Shown here in pieces: positions 50,339 to 59,543 of a stretch of DNA of 64,000 bases. Position 1 is the first letter of the stretch. Every line of letters begins with the position of its first letter. This DNA is from JAGOEY01 sp017997515. GTDB lineage: Bacteria; Pseudomonadota; Gammaproteobacteria; Burkholderiales; Burkholderiaceae_C. The DNA lies in contig CP111109.1 of NCBI GenBank assembly GCA_026314275.1, positions 930,001 to 994,000 of the forward strand, in the 5' to 3' direction. The notes below the pieces were generated by a model that was not told where the DNA came from, made no database searches, and saw only the letters and a list, made by a program, of their open reading frames with translations. The translations under genes and the position numbers were made by a program.

Positions 50339-51367
50339 TTACAACCCGGCCAGTTGGCGGGTGAGCTCCGCCGCCCCGATGGCGCGGCAACCGCTGGTGT
50401 TCTGCCCCGCCCACAGCGGCGAAAAGTCGCCACTGCCCAGCCGCTCGGCATGCGCGCGCAGCGGCGCGATGGCAGCGGTGGCCAGCGGGAAGGCCGGGGC
50501 CACCGGGCTCAGCGGCCCCAGCTCACGCATCACCCGGTTCACGATGCCCCGGGCCGGGCGGCCGGTGAACAGCCGGGTCAGCGCTGTGTGGCGTGCAGCT
50601 TCACTCTGCAGGGCAGCGCGGTGGATGGCGCTGGTGGTGGCCTCAGGGCACAACAGATAGGCGGTGCCCACCTGCGCCGCCGCAGCACCCAGCGCCAGCG
50701 CGGCGGACACCCCGGCTGCATCGGCAATACCGCCCGCCGCGATCACGGGCACATCCACCGCCTGCACGATCTGCGGCAGCAACGCAAAGGTTCCCATTTG
50801 CGCGCTCAGGTCGTCCGACAAAAAGTGCCCCCGGTGTCCGCCCGCCTCCAGCCCCTGGGCAATCACCGCGTCCGCACCGTGTGCCTGCAGCCAGCGCGCC
50901 TCGTCCACCGTGGTGGCGCTGGCCAGCACTTTAGAGCCCCAGCTTTTGACACGCGCCAGCAGATCGGCCGGCGGCAGGCCGAAATGAAAACTCACCACGG
51001 GCGGGCGGAACGGCTCCACCACATCGGCCACCTCGGCGCTGAACGGCGCACGCCCCGGCCCCGCTGCAATCGCCCCCATGTCGAGCCCGAAGGCGTCGTA
51101 GTACGGTGAAAGTGCAGCGTGCCAGGTGGTGTCGCGCTGCGCATCGGGCACCGGCGGTGTGTGGCAGAAGAAGTTGATGTTGTAGGGGCGTGTGGTCTGC
51201 GCAGAAATAGCCTGCAGCTCGCTGCGCAAGCTGTCCAGCGTGAGCATGGCCGCTGGCAGCGAGCCCAGGCCGCCCGCGTTGCTCACGGCCACGGCCAGCG
51301 CACTGGCTTGCACCCCGGCCATGGGGGCCTGGATGATGGGCAGATCAATATTCAGTAGGGTATTCAT
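50339..51367 (-). CDS. Nitronate monooxygenase / NAD(P)H-dependent flavin oxidoreductase
   Basis: FMN-dependent TIM-barrel enzyme of 342 residues. N-terminal LPIIQAPMAGVQASALAVAV, then NINFFCHTPP, VIAQGLEAGGHRG and the FMN-phosphate site IAAGGIADAAGVSAAL identify the 2-nitropropane dioxygenase family. It lies 12 bp after the EgtB/SenA-like gene, so the two are probably one operon. Confidence 0.9.
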   Translation of the reverse strand: MNTLLNIDLPIIQAPMAGVQASALAVAVSNAGGLGSLPAAMLTLDSLRSELQAISAQTTRPYNINFFCHTPPVPDAQRDTTWHAALSPYYDAFGLDMGAIAAGPGRAPFSAEVADVVEPFRPPVVSFHFGLPPADLLARVKSWGSKVLASATTVDEARWLQAHGADAVIAQGLEAGGHRGHFLSDDLSAQMGTFALLPQIVQAVDVPVIAAGGIADAAGVSAALALGAAAAQVGTAYLLCPEATTSAIHRAALQSEAARHTALTRLFTGRPARGIVNRVMRELGPLSPVAPAFPLATAAIAPLRAHAERLGSGDFSPLWAGQNTSGCRAIGAAELTRQLAGL

Positions 51368-51379
51368 ACAAAGACAGAG

Positions 51380-52666
51380 TTACAGCGCACAAGACCGGAA
51401 GCCGACAAAACCTTCGTCCCACTCGGGCAATGCAAAACCCCGGAAACGCGGGTGTTTCATCCGTGCACGGGTGGCAAACGAGGCCCCGCGCAGCACCCGC
51501 GCAGTGCCGATAAACGGGCCAGAATAGTCGGCCCAGGGCCCCGCCTGGAAACCGTCCCACGGATGCAGAGAGTTGGCCACCCACTCGTGCACATTGCCCC
51601 AGCGAAAGCCCTGGCGCGCCCCCCGATGGGCGGCGATTTCCCATTCGATCTCGGTCGGCAGCCTGCGCCCGGCCCAGCGGCACCAGGCGTCGGCCTCCCA
51701 CCAGGTCAGGTGCATGGCGATCTGGCGCGCGGCCATACGGGTGGGGACGCCAAACCGGGTCTGCATCACGGCCCCGCTGGTCACACCAATACGCTCCACA
51801 TGGCGCGGTGCCCGCCGGCCCGGCCCCTGCGCCATCTGCTGCAGCCAGGCCCAGCCGTCGGGCCGCCAGAACGCGGCGTTGTCATACCCGCCGTCGGCCA
51901 CAAACTCGACAAACTGCCCCCAGGTCACCGGCTGGGCGTCAATCTCAAACTCGGGCACCGCCTGGCTGGCATGGCCTTGTTCCACGTCAAAGGCAAAACC
52001 ACCGCTGGGCATGCCCAGTGTCCAGTGCAGGGCGGGCAGGCGCACCGGGTCGCTGGCGGAGGCCACACCCGGCAGGTCAATCACCAGCGCCAGGCCCTGG
52101 GTTTGCGCCTGCACCACCAGCGCCTCGCCACACAGGTCTTCGTGGAACAGGGCCAGGCGGTAGAAATACAGCGAGGCGTCGTCCTCGGGGGTTTTCTCCA
52201 GCAACTCCAGCGTGCTCTCCAGCGTCTCCAGCAGGAAACTGCGGGTGTCCACCGTGTCGGGCGGCTCGGCCAGGTCAACCAAATCACTCCCCGTGGCGCC
52301 GTTTTGCAGCAGCGGGTTCCACCAGGCATCGGCCTGCGGCTGGATCGACGCCAGGCGGGTCGGGTTCTGTGGGCAGGCGGGGCCCAGCGCGCGCTGGGTG
52401 TTGCGGCCAATCCAGTGCTCGGCAAACCAGCCCGCATACCCGGCCAGCCACAGCGGCGGTGCCGACGGCACGGGGGTCTGGCGCGGCAGCTCCGCCATGT
52501 CGTCACTCAGGCCGCCCTGCTGCGCCGCGCTTTCGTGCTGCGTCAGCAGCTGCAGCGTGTGGTTGCGCGCATCCATCAGCGCCAGCGACAGCAGATCACG
52601 CCCTGCAGCACGCATGGCGGGGGAGTCGATGGAGTCGGGGGCAAGAAGTGGGCTGGTAGAGGGCAT
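51380..52666 (-). CDS. EgtB/SenA-like SUMF1/PvdO family enzyme with an altered metal ligand
   Basis: Protein of 428 residues with an N-terminal DinB_2 part and a C-terminal formylglycine-enzyme-like domain (WGNVHEWVANSLHPWDGF, RVLRGASFATRARMKHPRFRGF-type text). Relatives oxidatively join sulfur or selenium to trimethylhistidine (ergothioneine or selenoneine). The iron motif expected as HxxxHxE reads FHEDLCGE: the second His is a Cys here. No SenB or SenC gene is nearby. It may have another substrate or be impaired. ATG 52666 is used. Confidence 0.65.
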   Translation of the reverse strand: MPSTSPLLAPDSIDSPAMRAAGRDLLSLALMDARNHTLQLLTQHESAAQQGGLSDDMAELPRQTPVPSAPPLWLAGYAGWFAEHWIGRNTQRALGPACPQNPTRLASIQPQADAWWNPLLQNGATGSDLVDLAEPPDTVDTRSFLLETLESTLELLEKTPEDDASLYFYRLALFHEDLCGEALVVQAQTQGLALVIDLPGVASASDPVRLPALHWTLGMPSGGFAFDVEQGHASQAVPEFEIDAQPVTWGQFVEFVADGGYDNAAFWRPDGWAWLQQMAQGPGRRAPRHVERIGVTSGAVMQTRFGVPTRMAARQIAMHLTWWEADAWCRWAGRRLPTEIEWEIAAHRGARQGFRWGNVHEWVANSLHPWDGFQAGPWADYSGPFIGTARVLRGASFATRARMKHPRFRGFALPEWDEGFVGFRSCAL

Positions 52667-52852
52667 GGCAGTGCCATTCTGATACACGGCGGCAGGTGTG
52701 GCACCCGCTACGGGATTACACCGCTCTGAGCGCTGTCAGTTTACTTATATAGTCGCCCCTAAAATCCACCCTGCTCACAAGCACCGGCACACCGACACGA
52801 TCTGGTTTGCCGGGTGTTTTCGTGCCCACCGGCAATTTGTTATGGAGATGAA

Positions 52853-53461
52853 ATGCGTGTCCTTTTGAAATTTTCCAATGCCGTGGACTGGCTGAACCGC
52901 CAGATCGGCAAATATGCGATCTGGCTGATCCTGGCCTCCACCGTCATCAGCGGCGTGAACGCGCTGGTGCGCAAGATATTTAACTTCAGCTCGAACGCGT
53001 TCCTGGAAGTGCAGTGGTACCTGTTTGCCGCCGCTTTCCTGCTGGCGGCGGGCTACACCCTGCTGAACAACGAACACGTCAAGATCGACGTGATTTACAG
53101 CAAATTTTCCAGACCCAAGCAGATCTGGATCGACATCATCGGCTTCACCTTCTTCCTGACGCCCGTTTGTCTGGCCGTGCTCTGGTACAGCATGCCTTTC
53201 TTCCTCAAGGGTTACCACTCCGGCGAAATGTCGAACAACGCCGGTGGCCTGATCCGCTGGCCGGTGTATGCATTGATGCCGATTGGCTTCACATTGCTGA
53301 TGCTGCAGGGCTGGTCCGAGCTGATCAAACGTTTTGCATTCCTGCAAGGCCTGATCGAAGACCCCGCCATCAAACGCGACGAGAAATCGGCCGAAGAAGA
53401 GCTGGCTGAATCCATCCTCCGTCTGGCCGAAGCCAAGGCCAAGGCCCAACAAGCAGGCTGA
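52853..53461 (+). CDS. TRAP transporter small permease (DctQ family)
   Basis: Inner-membrane protein of 202 residues with four helices and the family text LEVQWYLFAAAFLLAAGYTL, then NEHVKIDVIY. The C-terminus is a charged helix rich in Ala, Glu and Lys. GGAG lies five bases before ATG 52853. It is 13 bp before the large permease. Confidence 0.92.
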   Translation: MRVLLKFSNAVDWLNRQIGKYAIWLILASTVISGVNALVRKIFNFSSNAFLEVQWYLFAAAFLLAAGYTLLNNEHVKIDVIYSKFSRPKQIWIDIIGFTFFLTPVCLAVLWYSMPFFLKGYHSGEMSNNAGGLIRWPVYALMPIGFTLLMLQGWSELIKRFAFLQGLIEDPAIKRDEKSAEEELAESILRLAEAKAKAQQAG

Positions 53462-53474
53462 CCCGGAGACCACC

Positions 53475-55238
53475 ATGGAATTTCTCATCGCCAATTTCGC
53501 CCCCATCATGTTTGCGGGGCTGATCGTCTTCCTGTTGGTCGGCTTTCCAGTCGCCTTCAGTCTCGGGGCCTGCGGCCTCTTCTTTGGCTTCATCGGTATC
53601 CAGCTCGGTCTGCTGCCCGAAGCGCTGATGCAGGCGCTGCCGTTGCGTATCTTCGGCATCATGCAGAACGACACGCTGCTGGCCATTCCGTTCTTCACGC
53701 TGATGGGGCTCATATTGGAGCGCAGTGGTATGGCCGAGGACTTGCTCGACACCATCGGCCAGCTGTTTGGCCCGCTGCGTGGTGGACTGGCCATTGCCGT
53801 GATTCTGGTGGGTGCGCTGCTGGCGGCCACCACCGGTGTGGTGGCGGCTTCGGTCATCTCCATGGGCCTGATCTCGCTGCCCATCATGCTGCGTTATGGC
53901 TATGACCGGCGGCTTGCCTCGGGTGTGATTGCGGCGTCCGGCACGCTGGCACAGATCATCCCGCCGTCTCTGGTGCTGATCATTCTGGCCGACCAACTGG
54001 GCCGCAGTGTGGGCGACATGTACAAGGGCGCATTTGTGCCAGGCTTCATCCTGACCGGCTTCTATGTCCTCTATGTGGTGTTGCTGGCCTTTATCAAACC
54101 CCAATGGGTGCCTGCACTGCCTACGGAAGCGCGCATCTTCCGCGAGAAGGACGGCAGCAGCGGGTTGCCATCACTCATCATCCTGACCATCATTTCGAGC
54201 GCCCTGGCCATCTATATCGGCCGCAATATGGCTGCCGTGCACACGTGGTGGGAAGGTGAGCTTGTCGAGAAGGTGGCGCTGGATGAAACCATCGTGGTGG
54301 CCATGTGTGTCGGCGTGCTGCTGGCTTTTATCATCGCGCTGATCAACAAGGTCACCCGCCTGGGCCTGCTCTCGCGCATGGCAGAGCGTGTCACCTTTGT
54401 GCTGATTCCGCCGCTGCTGCTGATCTTCCTGGTGCTGGGCACCATCTTCCTGGGCATCGCCACACCGACCGAAGGCGGTGCCATGGGTGCACTGGGTGCC
54501 TTCATCATGGCCATGGCACGGGGTCGCCTGAACATGCCACTGCTGAAGCAGGCCCTCAACACCACCATGAAGCTGTCGTGTTTTGTGGTGTTTATCCTGA
54601 TCGGCTCGACCATTTTTGGCCTGGTCTTCCAGGGTGTGGATGGCCCGCGCTGGGTGGAGCATCTGCTCAGTGGTTTGCCCGGCGGGCAGCTTGGCTTCCT
54701 GATTGTGGTGAACGTGCTGATCTTCTTCCTGGCGTTCTTCCTGGACTTCTTCGAGCTGTCCTTCATCGTGGTGCCGCTGCTGGCCCCGGTGGCCGAGAAG
54801 CTGGGCATCGACCTGATCTGGTTCGGGGTGCTGCTGGCCGTGAACATGCAGACCTCGTTCATGCACCCACCTTTTGGCTTCGCGCTGTTCTACCTGCGCA
54901 GCGTGGCCCCCGCCAAGGAATACACCGACCGTGTGACCAAGAAGCAGATCCAGCCCGTGACCACGATGCAGATCTACTGGGGCGCCGTGCCTTTCGTGCT
55001 GATCCAGATCATCATGGTGGGCCTGATCATTGCGTTCCCGGGCATCGTCTCCAGCGGATTGGACAAAACGGAGGTATATGACCTCGACAAGGTCCGCATC
55101 GAGATGGAAGCCAACATGCCGGGCACAGAACCTTCTGCCGAGCCGACCGACCCTGCGGCAGCCGCCGCTGCAGCGGCCGAAGACGACCCGATGAAGGCCA
55201 TGCAGGATTCGATGACCTCCACCGAACCGAAGAAGTAA
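53475..55238 (+). CDS. TRAP transporter large permease (DctM family)
   Basis: Sodium-coupled permease of 587 residues with about 12-14 helices. Family text includes LLVGFPVAFSLGACGLFFGF, IPPSLVLIILADQLGRSVGD and FLDFFELSFIVVPLLAP. It is longer than the usual 425-450 residues because of a middle insert (residues about 205-295) and a tail rich in Ala, Asp and Pro after residue 545. That size fits the subgroup that transports keto acids or other larger solutes. The binding protein is convergent downstream. Confidence 0.92.
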   Translation: MEFLIANFAPIMFAGLIVFLLVGFPVAFSLGACGLFFGFIGIQLGLLPEALMQALPLRIFGIMQNDTLLAIPFFTLMGLILERSGMAEDLLDTIGQLFGPLRGGLAIAVILVGALLAATTGVVAASVISMGLISLPIMLRYGYDRRLASGVIAASGTLAQIIPPSLVLIILADQLGRSVGDMYKGAFVPGFILTGFYVLYVVLLAFIKPQWVPALPTEARIFREKDGSSGLPSLIILTIISSALAIYIGRNMAAVHTWWEGELVEKVALDETIVVAMCVGVLLAFIIALINKVTRLGLLSRMAERVTFVLIPPLLLIFLVLGTIFLGIATPTEGGAMGALGAFIMAMARGRLNMPLLKQALNTTMKLSCFVVFILIGSTIFGLVFQGVDGPRWVEHLLSGLPGGQLGFLIVVNVLIFFLAFFLDFFELSFIVVPLLAPVAEKLGIDLIWFGVLLAVNMQTSFMHPPFGFALFYLRSVAPAKEYTDRVTKKQIQPVTTMQIYWGAVPFVLIQIIMVGLIIAFPGIVSSGLDKTEVYDLDKVRIEMEANMPGTEPSAEPTDPAAAAAAAAEDDPMKAMQDSMTSTEPKK

Positions 55239-55280
55239 ACCAACCTGCGGGGCACCAGTGCCCCCTGGTTTATCTATCTG

Positions 55281-55315
55281 AAAGCCGCCCGGCATGACCT
55301 GCCGGGCGGCTTTTT
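55281..55315 (+). terminator. Intrinsic terminator of the TRAP permease operon
   Basis: GCCGCCCGGCA and TGCCGGGCGGC pair over 11 bp around a 5-nt loop, followed by TTTTT. It lies 43 bp after the dctM stop. Confidence 0.95.
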
Positions 55316-55370
55316 CCATGGTGCCCCGCCCGCCGACCCCGGGGGGCTCCTCCGCCAGGCTGCGGGCATG

Positions 55371-55393
55371 AAAAAAGGCCCCGAAGGGCCTTT
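55371..55393 (-). terminator. Intrinsic terminator of the TRAP binding-protein gene
   Basis: On the minus strand AAAGGCCC-loop-GGGCCTTT is followed by a T run, 27 bp after the stop at 55420. Two back-to-back terminators thus separate the convergent TRAP genes. Confidence 0.9.
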
Positions 55394-55419
55394 GGTCTGT
55401 GGGGTAAGAACCCCGTGAA

Positions 55420-56502
55420 TTACAGCTTTTGTTTGGCCATGAAGGTGTCGAAGCCGGATTCGGCAAAACGGAACCACAACACAGCATCGCGCTGGAACGA
55501 GCGCAGATCGGCGTAGATCTTCTTCCACTCGGGGCTCTTGGCGTCGTTTTCGGCAAAGACTTCCATGGAGGCCTTGAACGAAGCGTCCAGGATGCCTTGC
55601 GAGAAAGGCAGCACCTTGGTCTTGGCGGCCACCAGTTGCTTCAGTGCACCGGGGTTGCGGGCATCGTATTTGGCCAGCATGTCAACGTGTGCGTGGCTTG
55701 CGGCAGCTTCGACAATGGCGCGGTTCTCGGGCGACAGCGCGGCCATGGCCTTCTGGTTGATGAAGAAGTCCACTTCCGGACCACCTTCCCACCAGCCGGG
55801 GTAGTAGTAGAAAGGCGCGACCTTGTTGAAGCCCAGCTTCTGGTCGTCGTACGGGCCGACCCACTCGGCCGCGTCGATGGTGCCTTTTTCCAGCGCCTGG
55901 TAGATTTCGCCGCCAGGGATGCTCTGGGGCACAGCGCCCAGCTTGGTCATCACGTCACCGATCAGACCGCCGCCCAGGCGCATCTTCAGGCCCTTGAAGT
56001 CAGCGATGGTCTTCACTTCCTTGCGGAACCAGCCACCCATCTGGGTGCCGGTGTTGCCGCCAGCGAAGCTGACCATACCGTAGCCGGAGTAGAACTCGTT
56101 CATCAGCTTGCGGCCATTGCCGTGCATCATCCACGAAGTCATCTGGCGGGCATTCAGGCCAAACGGCACTGCCGAGCCCAGCGCAAACGCAGGGTTCTTG
56201 CCGTAAAAGTAGTAGGGCACGGTATGCGCCATCTCGACGGTGCCGTTCTGCACGCCGTCCACCACACCAAACGGAGGCATCAGCTCGCCACCGGCATGCA
56301 CCGAGATTTCAAACTTGCCGCCCGACATGTCCTTGACGGCCTTGGCGAACACTTCTGCGCCGCCATAGATGGTGTCCAGCGACTTGGGGAAGCTCGATGC
56401 CAGGCGCCAGCGCACTGCCGCCTGCGCATGCACGGCGGGTGCCACACCTGCGGCCAGCACACCGGCAATGCCAGCATTCTTGATAAGGGAACGACGATCC
56501 AT
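55420..56502 (-). CDS. TRAP transporter substrate-binding protein (DctP family)
   Basis: Periplasmic protein of 360 residues. The N-terminus has MDRRSLIKNAGIAGVLAAG, Tat-like, with cleavage after VHAQA. Then WRLASSFPKSLDTIYGGAE, GGWFRKEVKTIADFKGLKMR and VPQSIPGGEIYQALEKGTID are typical of the keto-acid (TakP-like) branch. It is transcribed toward the permease genes from its own promoter in 56503-56726, an unusual convergent layout. Confidence 0.92.
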   Translation of the reverse strand: MDRRSLIKNAGIAGVLAAGVAPAVHAQAAVRWRLASSFPKSLDTIYGGAEVFAKAVKDMSGGKFEISVHAGGELMPPFGVVDGVQNGTVEMAHTVPYYFYGKNPAFALGSAVPFGLNARQMTSWMMHGNGRKLMNEFYSGYGMVSFAGGNTGTQMGGWFRKEVKTIADFKGLKMRLGGGLIGDVMTKLGAVPQSIPGGEIYQALEKGTIDAAEWVGPYDDQKLGFNKVAPFYYYPGWWEGGPEVDFFINQKAMAALSPENRAIVEAAASHAHVDMLAKYDARNPGALKQLVAAKTKVLPFSQGILDASFKASMEVFAENDAKSPEWKKIYADLRSFQRDAVLWFRFAESGFDTFMAKQKL

Positions 56503-56726
56503 GGATTTCTCTCCGATTTGATTAAGTGGAATCACTGTGCGCCTCCCTGGTGTTGGCGCAAGCACTTCGTGAAGCGTGCCAATTGTAAGAATCGGCACCT
56601 TCGCCTTCGGCGGGGGTTTTCCCGCACCAAAGGACTCTGGCGGCACAAGGTACCGCCCTCGCATCCTACCCTGCGTAACACCTTTTTCTGCAGGGAGAAA
56701 ACCCGCTAAACCGGGCGGTTTGTGAT

Positions 56727-57578
56727 CTATTCGCGGATCTGCAAAGGCGCAAAAGATTTGACGAGGTCGTCCACCGCCTTGAGCTGTGCCAGGAAGGGCT
56801 CCAACTGGTCCAGCGGCAAGGCGCTGGGGCCGTCACATTTGGCCTGTGCCGGGTCGGGATGTGCTTCGAGAAACAAGCCTGCCATGCCCACGGCCATGGC
56901 TGCACGGGCCAGATCCAGCACCTGGGCCCGCCGTCCGCCGGACGCTGCGGCACCCGCTTCACGCTGCTGCAGCGCATGGGTGACATCAAAGATCACAGGC
57001 AGGTTGCCGGTGGTTTTTTTCATCACGCCAAAACCCAGCATGTCCACCACCAGGTTGTCGTAGCCGAAGCAGGTGCCCCGGTCACACAGGATCAGCTGTT
57101 CGTTGCCCGCTTCCCTGAACTTTTCGACGATGTGGGCCACCTGCGACGGGCTCAGGAACTGGGGCTTCTTGATGTTGATGACGCGGCCTGTCTGCGCCAG
57201 CGCCACCACCAGATCGGTCTGCCGCGCCAGGAACGCGGGCAGCTGCAGCACATCGACCACCTCGGCCACGGGCGCAGCCTGCCAGGGCTCATGTACGTCG
57301 GTGATAACGGGCACGCCAAACTCGGCTTTAACCGCCTCCAGAATCTTCAAACCTTCTTCCAGGCCCGGGCCGCGGTACGAATGGATGGAAGAGCGGTTGG
57401 CCTTGTCGTAGCTGCCTTTAAAAACGTACGGAATGCCCAGCTTGTGGGTGACGCGCACAAACTCTGCGGCCGTGCGCAGCACCAGGTCGCGCGACTCCAG
57501 CACGTTGACGCCGCCAAACAGGACGAAAGGCAGATGGTTGCCGACAGCGATTTTTTTGCCGATGGTGACCGTGGTCAT
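56727..57578 (-). CDS. kdsA: KdsA, 3-deoxy-D-manno-octulosonate 8-phosphate synthase
   Basis: Condenses arabinose 5-phosphate with phosphoenolpyruvate to make KDO-8-P for lipopolysaccharide. The protein has 283 residues. FGGVNVLESRD carries Asn25, the residue of the metal-independent class, then KGSYDKANRSS, GPGLEEGL, ITDVHEPWQ, KKPQFLSPSQV and EAHPDPAQAKCDGPSALP. It overlaps the dxs stop by 4 bp. In related genomes kdsA is often next to pyrG and eno, so this could be a relocated or second copy. Confidence 0.95.
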   Translation of the reverse strand: MTTVTIGKKIAVGNHLPFVLFGGVNVLESRDLVLRTAAEFVRVTHKLGIPYVFKGSYDKANRSSIHSYRGPGLEEGLKILEAVKAEFGVPVITDVHEPWQAAPVAEVVDVLQLPAFLARQTDLVVALAQTGRVINIKKPQFLSPSQVAHIVEKFREAGNEQLILCDRGTCFGYDNLVVDMLGFGVMKKTTGNLPVIFDVTHALQQREAGAAASGGRRAQVLDLARAAMAVGMAGLFLEAHPDPAQAKCDGPSALPLDQLEPFLAQLKAVDDLVKSFAPLQIRE

Positions 57579-59482
57579 GAAGTGCTCCCATTCTTAAAGC
57601 GTGCAGCCACCGATTGCGTAATACCTGCCGCATCCAGCCCCTGCAAGGACAACAAATGGGCCGGGTCGCCGTGTTCGATGAACTCGTCGGCCAAGCCCAG
57701 ATGCAGCAGCGGCACGGTCACGCCCGCAGCGTTCAGGGCCTCAGCCACGGCGCTGCCTGCGCCGCCCATAACGGCGCCCTCTTCCACCGTCACCACCGCG
57801 GTGTGGCGCGCGGCAATGTCCAGCAGCAGTGTGGTGTCGAGTGGTTTGGCCCAGCGCATGTTGACCACCGTGGCGTCGAGCTGTTCGGCAGCCGCAAGCG
57901 CCGGGTACAGCAGCGTGCCAAAGGCCAGGATGGCAATACCACTCTGGCCCTCGCGGCGCACTTCGCCCTTGCCATAGGGCAGGCCCTGCAGGTCGGGTGT
58001 GGTGGCCACACCGGCACCTGCACCGCGGGGGTAACGCACGGCCACAGGGTGGTTCTGCGCGAATGCGGTGGTCAGCAGCTGGCGGCACTCCTGCTCGTCG
58101 GCGGGGCAGGCCACGGCCATGTTGGGGATACAGCGCAGGAACGGGATGTCGTACGCACCCGCATGGGTTGCGCCGTCGGCACCGACCAGCCCGGCGCGGT
58201 CGAGTGCAAACACCACAGGCAGGTTTTGCAGCGCCACGTCATGGATCAACTGGTCGTAGCCGCGCTGCAGAAAGGTGGAGTAGATCGCCACCACGGGCTT
58301 CAGTCCTTCACAGGCCATCCCGGCGGCAAAAGTGACGGCGTGTTGCTCGGCAATACCCACGTCGTAGTACCGACCGGGAAAGCGTTTATGAAACTCGACC
58401 ATACCCGAGCCTTCACGCATGGCGGGGGTGATGCCAACCAGGCGGTTGTCCTGCGCAGCCATGTCGCACAGCCACTGGCCGAACACCTGGGTGAAGGTTT
58501 GTTTGGGTGCAGTGGGGGGTTTGACCAAGCCCACAGACGGGTCGAACTTGCCCGGGCCGTGGTAAGCCACCGGATCGGCTTCGGCCAGTTTGTAGCCCTG
58601 GCCTTTTTTGGTGACCACATGCAGAAACTGCGGGCCGGTCAGGTGTTTGATGTTTTCGAGTGTGGGGATCAGCGAGTCGAGGTCGTGCCCGTCGATGGGG
58701 CCGATGTAGTTGAAGCCAAACTGCTCAAACAGTGTGGCAGGCACCACCATCCCCTTGGCATGCTGCTCAAAACGTTTGGCCAGCTCGAACAGGGGCGGCG
58801 CGGCTTTCAGCACACTTTTGCCGACGTTTTTGGCTGCGGCGTAGAACTGGCCGCTCATCAACTGCGCCAGATAGCGGTTGAGCGCCCCCACGGGCGGGCT
58901 GATCGACATGTCGTTGTCGTTCAGCACCACCAGCAGGCGGGCGTCGTGCTCCACACCGGCGTTGTTGAGCGCCTCGAACGCCATACCTGCACTCATGGCC
59001 CCGTCACCGATGATGGCCACGGAATAACGGTCTTCACCCTTTTGTTTGGCCGCCATGGCCATGCCCAGTGCGGCCGAAATGGACGTGCTGGAATGGGCTG
59101 TGCCAAAGGTGTCGTATTCACTCTCGGCCCGCTGCGGAAAACCCGAGATGCCACCAAACTGGCGCAGCGTGGACATGCGGTCGCGCCGTCCGGTCAGGAT
59201 CTTGTGCGGGTAGGTCTGGTGGCCCACGTCCCACACCAGCCGGTCGTGTGGCGTGTTGAACACATGGTGCAGCGCCACGGTCAGCTCGACCGTGCCCAGG
59301 TTGGAGCTGAGGTGGCCGCCGGTCTTGGAGACGCTGTCGATCACATAGGCACGTAACTCGTGGGCCAGTGTCTTGAGCGTGTCCCGCGACATGGGCCGCA
59401 GATCGGCCGGGCTGTTCACGGTGCGCAGCAGCGGGAAGCGGGTGTCGGGGCTGGTGACCGGCAAGTGTGTGGATGTGGGCAT
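57575..59482 (-). CDS. dxs: Dxs, 1-deoxy-D-xylulose-5-phosphate synthase
   Basis: First step of the MEP isoprenoid pathway, thiamine diphosphate-dependent, 635 residues. WDVGHQTYPHKILTGR, the TPP motif GDGAMSAGMAFEALNNAG to NDNDMSI, the catalytic Glu region DVGIAEQHAVTFAAGMA and the C-terminal transketolase domain are all present. It is preceded by ispA (61-bp gap filled by repeat A) and overlaps kdsA. Confidence 0.97.
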   Translation of the reverse strand: MPTSTHLPVTSPDTRFPLLRTVNSPADLRPMSRDTLKTLAHELRAYVIDSVSKTGGHLSSNLGTVELTVALHHVFNTPHDRLVWDVGHQTYPHKILTGRRDRMSTLRQFGGISGFPQRAESEYDTFGTAHSSTSISAALGMAMAAKQKGEDRYSVAIIGDGAMSAGMAFEALNNAGVEHDARLLVVLNDNDMSISPPVGALNRYLAQLMSGQFYAAAKNVGKSVLKAAPPLFELAKRFEQHAKGMVVPATLFEQFGFNYIGPIDGHDLDSLIPTLENIKHLTGPQFLHVVTKKGQGYKLAEADPVAYHGPGKFDPSVGLVKPPTAPKQTFTQVFGQWLCDMAAQDNRLVGITPAMREGSGMVEFHKRFPGRYYDVGIAEQHAVTFAAGMACEGLKPVVAIYSTFLQRGYDQLIHDVALQNLPVVFALDRAGLVGADGATHAGAYDIPFLRCIPNMAVACPADEQECRQLLTTAFAQNHPVAVRYPRGAGAGVATTPDLQGLPYGKGEVRREGQSGIAILAFGTLLYPALAAAEQLDATVVNMRWAKPLDTTLLLDIAARHTAVVTVEEGAVMGGAGSAVAEALNAAGVTVPLLHLGLADEFIEHGDPAHLLSLQGLDAAGITQSVAARFKNGSTS

Positions 59483-59485
59483 TTG

Positions 59486-59541
59486 CTATTTTTTTAGGAG
59501 CTAATTGCGCACGATGGACGGGCGCTAGAGCATGATTTGAC
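59486..59541. repeat. Dispersed repeat family A, copy 9
   Basis: TTAGGAGCTAATTGCGCACG, then GGGCGCTAGAGCATGATTT. It occupies the whole gap between ispA and dxs, inside what is probably one operon. Confidence 0.7.
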
Positions 59542-59543
59542 CA

